Assembly: GCA_949752735.1 (NCBI GenBank)
Contig: OX457041.1
Span: 30,945,877 to 31,009,876, forward strand
Length of the DNA: 64,000 nucleotides
Source of the DNA: Lumbricus terrestris
Taxonomy: Eukaryota > Annelida > Clitellata > Crassiclitellata > Lumbricidae
Direction: 5' to 3'
The translations under genes and the position numbers were made by a program. The notes below the pieces were generated by a model that did not search any database, was not told the origin of the DNA, and saw only the letters and a list, made by a program, of their open reading frames with translations. Positions 1-8,708 of this stretch are shown piece after piece (positions within the stretch are counted from its first letter, which is position 1; each line of letters opens with the position of its first letter).

Positions 1-1538
1 CAAAGGGACTTACATTGCCAAAGAAATTACTGAATCACTTTAAAGTAAGTCTGTATGTATAACTATCAACTTTCAGAAAGCCTAAAAATAAATTTTAGTA
101 AACTGCTCTTCATATCTTCATTTCTGCTGAACTTTGTGTCACTGAATGATATAGGAATGTTAACTCTTGCCGCCTGCGAACACACACATTTAGCTGCTTT
201 TGGACCTCAGAGCAATCTTAGCTTGAGACCCCTGATTAAAACATTAAGTATCAGCTGTATAGATCAAGACTGAGACATTAGTTAGCATCCTGTAGTGAGA
301 ATCTACGTAAAGATAGAGCGGTAAAGAAAATGAAGTACTTGACCTATCTTCTCAAGATCCTGAACGACCTGTTCCCAGATGGGAGCAACTTGGAAACACT
401 GGAAGCAGAATTCTGTGAATGCATAAATCATCGTTGGCTTTGTGTAACTGTCAGGAAGGACTTTGTTTTCGTAAGTCCTAAAAAATCACACAAAAAGTGT
501 TAACACCTCATCAATATAGTCAACTGAAACTAACAATCCACTTAATAAGTAAGTAGGTAAGCAAATAGGCTTTTAAGAATGCAAGCCAAACACCAACATC
601 TTACAAAATAGACAGTTGATGTTAAAATGTTAGTTGTAGAATCATGAAAAGTCTTAAACCTGAAGCAGATGTCATCAGCACCCATAGTAGCTGCAAATAG
701 CTCTAATATGGGCACTGCTGACATGTGCTTCAAAATTCTAAACTGTTCGAAGAATTATGAATTCATTAGTAGCCAATGCTGCAAAGTCTACATATTCGAG
801 GTATAATATTATCCATCACGTGGCAGCAGCCATGCAGTGAAAGATGTGTTATGACAGTCATCCATATTAAGAAAATTGCATTCGGATCAAGCATCACTGA
901 AGCGGAATCGGACACAAAGTACCAACAAATAGACTTGTGACATCTGCAAGCAAACTACTCAAATCAGATAGAAGCATCATTCTTTCCTAATGAAATTCTG
1001 CAGTGACCAGATGTTCCTCCACCAGAGAGATTATAATCACATCACCAAATTTTTACACAGGTCTGCATTTCTGAACTGCTGCATGGAATTCCAGCTACTA
1101 TTCAGTTTAGCATATTCCACGGCATCGGGCACTGGTCCCTCGGTTGATGATGACGATATTCAATAGAAGTTGCAAATAAAAATTATTGGCAAAAGAGCTG
1201 TGAACTAAACAGTAACTATTCTGCACTAATATAAACCCAAATGCTTAACGAGTGCTGGGCAAGTTAAGATAGCAGTTGTTTCACGTGATATGCTATTTTA
1301 AACTCAATATTTCCTGCTGTTGGATTTCATACACACCACCTCTACAGTCTTCACTACAACCACTATACTAATTCTTTAATTAATCAAGAATGAGTCAAAA
1401 TAATTTCAGCAAAATGAGTTTTATCCAAAAGTAAAGACAACCCTTTAAACAAAAGAGAAGAAAGCTTAAATATGCATTATTGAAAAAGGCCCTGAGTGAG
1501 TTATGGAAGCAACTATTTAAAATCTGTTAACAAATTAC
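1..1538. other. Intronic or flanking sequence without a supported gene
   Basis: This stretch should be intron 3 of the DNAJC16-like gene on the minus strand. I searched it for the next (thioredoxin-like) exon and found none. The plus strand has a short open stretch (330-470) ending at a good donor (ttc|gtaagt), encoding MKYLTYLLKI and similar; it has no recognisable family and no clear acceptor. Confidence 0.4.
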
Positions 1539-1702
1539 CAGAGATTGAGTCTATGTTTAGACATGTCTGATCCATGGAAATTCCTGAACTGAAAGGGAAA
1601 TCCACCAGGAAATGTGTTCCAATCTTCTGGAGCCCGTCTTGGTTGTGAAGTTGTCTCTCCAAAGTTATCATAGTTGCTTCTTTTTTCAGGATCACCAAGA
1701 GT
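1539..1702 (-). CDS. DNAJC16: DNAJC16-like coding exon 3
   Basis: Acceptor cttttgcag|actctt; donor ctctg|gtaatt (phase 2). It encodes TLGDPEKRSNYDNFGE, finishing the J domain, then a Pro/aromatic-rich stretch ending near KHRLNLW. Without splicing the frame would stop at the TAA inside the donor, which supports the splice call. Confidence 0.72.
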
Positions 1703-2131
1703 CTGCAAAAGAAAGCACAGTCACATATGACTGGCCTTCATTTTAACTAAACCAGGGTTCCTTAAATTATGCTCTAAATTCCTCATTTAAAAGTGATTTA
1801 GGGTCTACTACAACAACAAAAAAAGAAAATGCGAACTAACATGGTGTGCTCATTCAATGGATGATTTCTGGTGAAAATCACAAATCAAAAATCAATAACT
1901 CCATGTCAGAAATGACGCCATCTTATATCACTGCTTGACTGGAGGAAAATTAGGGAGCTGTGTGACAAGGCATATCTAGAGACACACACATCCATATGGC
2001 TCTCTTTTTGATCTGCTAATTCCTCCATGGAGCTGATGTTTGCTGCTTGTGGCTTTTCTGGAGTGAAAGAGGGTTGATGTAGTGGCCATGAGAGATGCAA
2101 GAGAACAAAAGCAAGGGTAAAGTAACATAAA

Positions 2132-2185
<54 letters not shown>

Positions 2186-3578
2186 CTTGGTAAAATCCAG
2201 CTAGCGGTAAGCAGCAAATTGTTTGCTGGCCTGAAAGGAAAATGTGTCAGTGTGTAGTGAAACAAACATCTCCACTTCCTTTGAGTTCGAGGAACAACAA
2301 ACTTTTGAGCGTTGTTCTCAGTGGCGGATTTAGACCGGGCCTGGGGGGTTTGGTCGCCCCCCGTGCCCCTGTTGGGTAAGAAATGGCGCCCCCTCGGGCC
2401 CGGTGCGTTCTTATTACTTAAACCTAAAATGTCCTTCATGGAAACTAAATTATCATACTTTTACCAGTTAATTATAATATTATAATTTTTTAATGACTTT
2501 ACGCAATCACACACTCTTTACATAATTACTTTATTTATTTATTTATTTATATGGCTGCCATTACTTATTTTTATTTATTACTAGGCTATGGTCCATTGCC
2601 GCATTAAATATTTTTTCTTTAATTAAACTCCTGCAAGACGCACTGCGCTTTACATTTACAGGTTATGCAGTAATCTTAATTAAACTTAACTACCAACTGA
2701 ACAGACAGCTTTGTAATTACACGGCACCAATGGCAGCCTACAAAGCAAATCCGCCCAACAGGGGCTCGAACTCACTACCTCTTGCACTCTTGGCCAGCGT
2801 GTTAACCACTACTCTACCCCCAAAAAATTTCGCTAAAACTCAGCAATTCATCCGAAACTTTGTACCTAGACAGAGGGCCATCAGAAGTGCCTGGTGGAGG
2901 GTTTGGCGAATCTCTACCACCGTGGGGGCCATAGGTGCAATCACGTCCTAAAAGTTGGGGGGGACCATAATGAATCACGTCCTAAAAGTTGGGGGGACCA
3001 TAAGAATAAAGTTAGGGGACAACTCAAAAGTTGGGGGGGACGCGTCCTGTGGGTCCCATAGGGTGGTTGCGCCTATGGTGGGGGCCAGGGGAAAATCGGT
3101 TTTCGCCCCCCCCACCCTGCCCTCCATGGTGGGGGGGTGAAAACTCTTTTTTTCGCTATAAATTTTCATTCCCTTGTCATAGTGTCACAGAACTTTAACA
3201 GATTTTTACACGGGCCTCCTCAATGCGACTTGCAATCGACCCTTGCTGAAACCCATGCAATAGCGAATAATTTACGACGCTAAAATACCGGGTACACGTT
3301 TACCTGGATCAATATCCAATAAATAACATTAATAAATATTTGTTATATATAGCCTAAACATAAATTTATGTAACTCTTGAAAGTAGTCAAGTGCACAAGT
3401 TTAAAAAGTTTCTGTTTTAGATTCTTGATTCTGTTTGATGTATTCGGCTAAATCGGACAAATTAAAATTAATTTACTGTTTTAACTATGTAAGTACAGGC
3501 GCCCTCTTGAAATTCTCCTTGCCCCCCCCATGCAATAAAACCTAAATCCGCCACTGGTTGTTCTAGAGCCAAGGGTAG

Positions 3579-3631
<53 letters not shown>

Positions 3632-6600
3632 TATATATATAGAGGGCCGGATTAAGGCATGTTCAACATGCATATTGTCATTTGATCAATAGATCACATA
3701 TTGTACATAATGCTGCTACTATAATTGTTTGCATAAGGCTTAAACTGTGCATGCATTATTTGTATTCAACCAAGATACTCATGATACAAATAGACTCAGT
3801 CAAGTCGGTATTTGGTATCAAATCAAATTGAATAAATTTGCTAGTAAAACTCTAGTTATTAGAACTCAATAGATCACATATTGTAAGAGCTGCATTTGTA
3901 ACTGCCACGAAAAAAACTGTCTTGAGACTGTGATGAGTCTGAATTGCCCAACATGACTGCTTTCTGATCTATAATTGACTATTGCTCGTCACTCTACCCA
4001 GGCCTCCCATCCAATCGAATAATGTGCCTAAACCGAGTCTTACGCTCTGCAGCATGTTTAATTGGACAAATCCCTAAATTTTATCATCCAGCTATATGCT
4101 CCAGACATTACACTGGCTTCCCACTTGGCAGCACATTAATTTAGGATCGCTGCTCAAGTTAGGCAATGCCAGCTTGGAATTGCCCCACACTGCTTGTGAG
4201 AGCAGTGTTGCTCCACAGGCACCCAAGGTCACCGTCCCCTCCGTTCTGCAGAGAAAGGATTGCTCTTGGTCCCATTCGCATGAACTGCAATGATGCAAAA
4301 TAGAGCATTCGCATGAACTGCAATGATGCAAAATAGAGCATTCGCATGAACTGCAATGATGCAAAATAGAGCCTTTTCTCTCAGCGGCCCAGTTGTCTGG
4401 AATGGGCTCCCACAGGATCTACTTCTACTTACTGGGGTTCCTACTGAAACCTTTGTTATTAAACTCAAAGCTGTTCTTTTTTGCCGTGCTAAAGTCGGGA
4501 GTGCTTCTGAGTAGTCCCCTTGAAGCCATAGGCGGAGACCTGGGCCGAGAATTGGGGGGGACGGAAAGACGCGAGATTTTCGAAAAATTTCCGATGACCG
4601 GCGAAATCTGGAAAAAAAGTTGTTTCCGCCACCAAAAAAAGTTGATGACCTTTTTTTTTTTTTTTAGTCATCCGGGCCAAATCTTGACGAAATATTTCTA
4701 TTTTCGCCGCCCCAAAAAGTCTTGACGCTCAAACATTGGGGGGACAAATGCATGGGCCGTCCCCCCCAACACTTTCATTGGGGGGGACCGTCCCCCCCTG
4801 TCCCCCCCTAGGTCTCCGCCCATGCTTGAAGCGCTATATAAATTCTTGAATTAATGAATACCATGACCGTGAGTTCAAATATCAAGAGGTGAAAATTAAT
4901 ATTCTCATGAATGAGTCCACATATTGTGTGCGCTGGGAGGGAGTGATCTGATTCAGGCAATTTTGTGTACAGGCACATGTATTATGGGGTCTGGAGTATG
5001 TATGTATGTACTATGTATGCACAATAAATTTATAGTTATGACATCCATATTAGTCTATTTATGACTCTTTATTATCCTATAATCGTCAAAACAACAAAAC
5101 CTCATAGGCTTCATTGATTTTCATAAACTTCTCATTGGCTGACGGATGCTTGTTTTTATCAGGATGCCTACAAAGACAACACAGAATCCTTGTTACACTT
5201 TTATTCATTCATTCATTATATGCATTTATATAGCGCCTCTTCAAGGGGGCTACTCAGAGGCGCTCCCAACCTCAGCGCGGCCAAATAAAACTGTTTTAAG
5301 ATGAGAGAGGAAAGTCTGAGAAGGATTTTTACAAAGAGAGCGGAGGGTCAGAGGAAGACCATTCCAGGTTGAGGGTCCCACCACCGAGAAAGCACGGCTC
5401 TGCATAGTGGAAGTTCGAGCAAAAGGTACTGAGAGTAGACTTTGTTCAGTCGAACGAAGGGAGCGGAAGGGGTGAGAACTAAGAGTAGGGCTACAAAGCT
5501 CACAAAGATAGGCAGGAGCAAGGCCTAGCATGCAGCGCCAGACTAGAGTAGATATCCTATACTCAATTCGCTGCTTGAGTGGAAGCCAGTGGAGAACGTC
5601 ACGCATATAGCTGGAGATGTGGCTGAATTTAGGTATGCGGCCAATAAGGCGGGCTGCAGAGCGCAGGACGCGATCAATGCAACTCAGACGGGAAATTGGT
5701 AGGCCAGCATAGAGAGAGCAGCAGTAGTCAAGTCTGGTGGTAACAAAAGAATGGACAAGGGTTGCAGCAGCAGTAGGAGTAAGTGAGCGAGCAACAGTGC
5801 GTAGTTGACGGAGTTGATAATAACAGGCACGGCTGAGTGAGTGAATATGTGGAGCAAAGGTGAGCTCTTGGTCCAGAGTAACACCAAGGTCACGGACTCT
5901 GGTTGAGAAGACAAAATCAGGAAAGGCATCAGCGATGGTTGTCATATCTAGCTTTTTCAACTGCTGGCGAGTGCCAAGCCAAATGAATTGAGTTTTTAAA
6001 GAGTTGAGGCGAAGTCGATTGGACGACATCCAAGTCTCCAAGGCTTCCATGGCAAAGTACATAGACCGGACAGTTGCAACAGAGTCAGAGGCACGACAGT
6101 GCTGGTAGGCTTGCACATCATCAGCATACAGATGGGCTTGCATAGCATGGGAGGCAAGAAGAGAGGCAAGATCTGAGGTATAGATTATGAAGAGAAGGGG
6201 CCCAAGACAGAGCCCTGTGGAAGACCGTAAGGAGCGGGGACCCAGAGGGACCTAGAGGGGCCATGGACCACAGAAAAGGAACGATCACTAAGAAAGGATC
6301 TCAGCCAGAGGAGCAGAGTACCAGAGAGACCCAAAGATATATGCAGTCGTTCAAGTAAAATGTCATGGTCCACAGTGTCAAACGCTGCACTAACGTCAAA
6401 AAGGGCTAAGAGAGTCAGCTGAGAACGATCGATGGCTCCGTAGACATCAGAAAGGAGTCGAAGAAGTAATGTCTCAGTTGAATGACCTTTTCGGAAGCCA
6501 GACTGGATTTCCGGAAGCAGGTTGTGAGTCTCAAGGTATGATGTCAGCTGGAGAGCGACTATTTTCTCGATAAGCTTCGAGATAAATGAAACATTAGCAA

Positions 6601-7043
6601 TTGGACGGAAGTTGACTGGATTGTCTGAATCGAGTCCTTCACACTTGAGAACAGGAACCAGGATGGATCGTTTTTGAGACGGCGGCAAGATGCCTTCAAG
6701 GATGGAGCGATTGCAGAGGACGGTGAGGAGTGGAAGAAGGACATCCACGAACTCCTGTAGCAGCGATGTTGGGAGGCTGTCAAGTTCACATGATTTAGGA
6801 GGCGAGGCGAGAATGATTCGACGTAGATCAGCAGAGTTGACTGGAGTCAGAGTAGATAGGTTGAATGATGTAGGAGGGTAAGCTGGTGGCAGGGAGCCAG
6901 CGGTGTCCTCCCGGATGTTGTGCACCTTGGTGGTGAATGAGGTTAGGTAGTCATCAGCGGTAAAAGATGGAAAATCAATGCTTAGCCATAAATGTGATTC
7001 CCATTACTTACATGCAACACAAATGCATACACCAGCACACACG

Positions 7044-7074
<31 letters not shown>

Positions 7075-8104
7075 CCAAGAGCGGATACAGAAACTTTCGA
7101 AGGGGGGCCAAACTTTTTGGTCTTGGGCAAGGGGAAAAAATTTTCATCTTGGTCATCGAAAAATCTTTTATTTAAATTTTTTTTTAGTCGTACAGACCTC
7201 GTGTGCGAACCTCGTGGGTGCGGGGAGGGGCTACCGAATTACTCATGGGGAGGGCCACGTCAACTTTCCGAGCCAGAATAGCTGATCAAAATTAAAGAAA
7301 TGGGGGGCCATTGCCAGATTGGCCTCTCTGGATCCACCCCTGTATATAGCTTGCACGAAAGCGCGTAACATGAAAATCTGCTCATAATAAATCTTGAACA
7401 AATAAGTTTTCAGGTTTTTCAAGGTTTTTCAGGTTTTCAAGAAAAGCGATAAAGAAGATGACTTGCAAATAAAGTAAAGCCTACAAAGCAGACCGATATA
7501 CAGATTAAATTTATAACACAGTATGAATAACTAACATCTTTTCTGTTGAGTTTAAATTAGTTTAAACTAATTTTCTCCAGGAATCTCACATGGAGTTCAT
7601 GACCCGAACACGGGACATCTTTGTCTTGACTTCGGAGTCTGATTTATGTGCAACAACACATTCAAGCAACACTTTTCCAATTTCCACACGGATCCCAAAA
7701 GATAGCCTACCTTGTTCCCTTCCCGAGCCTTATAGTTCTGCGAAACAGCTTTGGGAAACACTGCTCTAAACGCTGATCGCTACCTCCCTCAAATGAGTAC
7801 CGACGTACCGTTAAGTTTTAGTTGGGTGGTTAAATCAAGACTGATCTCACATGGAGTTCATGACCCGAATACGGGACATCTTTCGGTCCGCAGTGCTATC
7901 ACAATGTGCTTGCCTCTGGCACAGGTAAAATTTGTAGACCAAAAAAACTGATATTTACCATTCTTTGGCGAGATTTTTGTAAGCATATTTAATTTCTTTT
8001 TGGGTAGCTCTTTTGCTGACTCCCAGAATTTTATATAGATCCTCTTCTGAACAAGCCAGGCAAACTAGAATAAAAATTATAACAAAAAATGCTGTTAGTT
8101 TCAT
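1539..8104 (-). CDS. DNAJC16: DNAJC16-like ER J-domain protein, exons 1-3 of a gene running off the left edge
   Basis: Three exons on the minus strand (8104-7959, 5167-5101, 1702-1539) join in phase (TG|G, then phase 0) into about 125 residues. The start is the ATG at 8104, followed by a hydrophobic signal peptide (residues 1-18, ending in LVCLACS). A J domain follows at about 21-85: LYKILGVSK, then KNLAKEW with HPD directly after the first splice, then INEAYE, then EKRSNYDNFG. After it comes an aromatic segment with FPFQFRNFHG. The signal peptide, the unusual W before HPD, KRSNYD and the FRxFH motif match DNAJC16 better than DNAJC10 or DNAJB-type proteins. DNAJC16 is an ER-membrane J protein with thioredoxin-like domains; those exons are not visible in bases 1-1538 and should lie further left. 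By family the product would stimulate an ER Hsp70. J-domain identity is firm; the DNAJC16 assignment is a family-level judgement. Confidence 0.75.
2137..2184. repeat. (TA)n microsatellite
   Basis: About 24 uninterrupted TA units. A second TA tract is at 3579-3627. Confidence 0.9.
2606..2817 (-). mobile_element. tRNA-derived SINE copy A
   Basis: On the minus strand a tRNA-like head has an A-box-like tagagtagtgg and a B-box-like gagttcgagccc. A unique body and a T/A-rich 3' end follow. The same sequence recurs almost unchanged at 46571-46788, showing it is a dispersed repeat. Confidence 0.7.
2818..3240. mobile_element. Fragment related to the Helitron at 45.2-46.3 kb
   Basis: Segments such as cctagacagagggccatcag, gaatctctaccacc and ttcgctataaattt with cattccctt match the interior of the Helitron at 45224-46283 in the same order. 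Neither Helitron terminus is present, so it is a truncated piece, broken by the MITE at 2930-3077. Confidence 0.6.
2930..3077. mobile_element. 148-bp hAT-type MITE nested inside the Helitron fragment
   Basis: The ends are CATAGGTGCAATCAC and the inverse of CATAGGCGCAACCAC. The flanking 8-bp duplication is GTGGGGGC (2922-2929 and 3078-3085). The interior repeats the phrase cacgtcctaaaagttgggggg twice. Confidence 0.8.
4273..4371 (+). repeat. 33-bp tandem triplication
   Basis: Three identical copies of a unit beginning cattcgcatgaactgcaatg, inside the L2-like fragment. Perfect identity points to a recent local amplification. Confidence 0.9.
4527..4824. mobile_element. hAT-type MITE, CATGGGCGGAGAC family, copy 1
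   Basis: The ends are CATAGGCGGAGACCT and AGGTCTCCGCCCATG. The perfect 8-bp duplication CTTGAAGC flanks it (4519-4526 and 4825-4832). It sits inside the 3' tail of an L2-like LINE, so it is younger than that copy. The interior is G/C-homopolymer rich. Sister copies are at 39487-40054 and 44782-45175. Confidence 0.88.
5101..5167 (-). CDS. DNAJC16: DNAJC16-like coding exon 2 (HPD exon)
   Basis: This 67-nt exon has acceptor tttgtag|g and donor gag|gttttg. It completes the Trp codon and encodes HPDKNK through INEAYE, carrying the catalytic HPD of the J domain. Confidence 0.78.
5204..6965 (-). mobile_element. 5'-truncated L2/CR1-like LINE with a one-base frameshift
   Basis: Two minus-strand reading frames cover one reverse transcriptase. 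6925-6185 has FRPIAN, the GFRKGHST segment, motif A (FDVSAAFDTVDHD) and motif B (GLPQGSVLGP). 6143-5250 has motif C (YADD) and the C-terminal region (RLDYCCSLYAGLP, HWLPLKQRIEY, STWNGLP). The frame breaks just after motif B at about 6195-6210, consistent with loss of one base in a C-run. The 3' end is short, with a tatatagcgc word and a gaatgaatgaatga tail. No endonuclease domain is present, so the copy is 5'-truncated. It lies in intron 1 of the DNAJC16-like gene, same strand. Confidence 0.9.
7076..7342. mobile_element. hAT-type MITE, CAGGGGTGGATCCAG family
   Basis: The left end CAAGAGCGGATACAG pairs with a right end whose complement is CAGGGGTGGATCCAG. The flanks tatatatc and tatatagc match 7 of 8. 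It is inserted at the edge of a (CA)n(TA)n microsatellite (7028-7075). Length 267 bp, non-coding. Confidence 0.65.
7584..7622 (+). repeat. 39-bp dispersed direct repeat, copy 1
   Basis: The tctcacatggagttcatgac... segment recurs at 7845-7883 with one mismatch, 261 bp apart, upstream of DNAJC16-like exon 1. Confidence 0.85.
7845..7883 (+). repeat. 39-bp dispersed direct repeat, copy 2
   Basis: Partner of 7584-7622. It lies in intron 1 of the DNAJC16-like gene, 76 bp downstream (minus strand) of the exon 1 donor. Confidence 0.85.
7959..8104 (-). CDS. DNAJC16: DNAJC16-like coding exon 1
   Basis: It encodes 48 residues plus two bases: signal peptide and the first J-domain helices (DLYKILGVSKRATQKEIK). 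The donor is TG|gtaaat at 7958-7957. An upstream TATA box sits about 125 bp before the ATG. Confidence 0.78.
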
Positions 8105-8228
8105 TGTTTTCTGACCACATGAAACCCTAAAAACCTTAGCTAAAAACGTTTCTTCATTCCGTCAGCCACTGAGATTTCAGAAATAAGCCCAGATTTTCTT
8201 CTGAAGAAAAAAAACAGAAAACCCAGAC

Positions 8229-8238
8229 TATTTTTATA
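8229..8238 (-). promoter_or_regulatory. TATA box upstream of the DNAJC16-like gene
   Basis: On the minus strand the sequence reads TATAAAAATA about 125 bp upstream of the start codon, with a pyrimidine-rich ttttcttcag stretch about 25-35 bp further downstream that could hold the start site. A TGACGT core lies at about 8272, 40 bp further upstream, resembling a CRE/ATF6-type half site. The TATA match is strong; any stress regulation is inference. Confidence 0.45.
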
Positions 8239-8708
8239 CCCCTACGTTCAAATTAAGTTCGGATGAGGGCTGACGTAAAATGAGTTGAATAAAATGTAGT
8301 CAGAACTTTAAAAAATAAATTGTTAAAGTTGTCAGACTCGGCATCCATATCGACTTCTGCGTCACCAGATTATAAATTTGTGAATTGACAATAATAATAA
8401 TAATAATAATTACTGTCACTGTGAAATTTACTGTCACTGCTGAAATTTATAGACCTCCTGGTTTTAAAACAATATTTTGCGAATCGCGTGATCGTTAGCA
8501 ATGGATTTTATCACCATCCGAAAGATCATCGTCTCGTGATTCGATTGGTACGTTTTAGTTTACCCGTTTCGCTAAGATCAAGACACGTTTGGTGAAACGA
8601 CCAGGTTTCTGTTCAGTACGGTTGGAAACTAATTTCTTCATAACGTTCAACGCGCCATTTAAATTTGTCCATCTTGTTTAAACCGCTAGCCATGACGCAA
8701 TCGTTACC

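Larger units (their letters stand above)
2319..3556. mobile_element. Non-autonomous hAT-type element, CAGTGGCGGATTTAG family
   Basis: Terminal inverted repeats start CAGTGGCGGATTTAG at the left and end CTAAATCCGCCACTG at the right. The element is flanked by the perfect 8-bp duplication GTTGTTCT (2311-2318 and 3557-3564). Length 1238 bp, with no transposase. It has itself taken other insertions: a tRNA-SINE (2606-2817) and a Helitron-like fragment that in turn contains a small MITE. The 8-bp duplication and CAG/CTG ends are hallmarks of hAT transposons. It lies in intron 2 of the DNAJC16-like gene. Confidence 0.85.
3960..4860 (+). mobile_element. Degenerate L2/CR1-like LINE 3' end
   Basis: It reads as decayed reverse transcriptase C-terminal coding sequence (a counterpart of the DYCSSLYAGLP and HWLP segments seen at 5.2-6.1 kb), ending in the family tail gctatataaat...gaattaatgaata. 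It is interrupted by a hAT MITE (4527-4824) and an internal 33-bp triplication. Confidence 0.7.

Noticed and set aside
330..470. Plus-strand exon ending in ttc|gtaagt (MKYLTYLLKILNDLF...)
   Set aside because: Good donor but no family recognised, no convincing acceptor and no second exon; probably chance.
2720..2817. tRNA gene on the minus strand
   Set aside because: A- and B-box words are present but no cloverleaf can be drawn, and a second copy at 46.7 kb with the same body shows it is a SINE.
4092..4468. Cys/His-rich repeated peptide (HHCSSCECSIL) as a metal-binding protein
   Set aside because: Product of a 33-bp tandem triplication in a dead LINE fragment.
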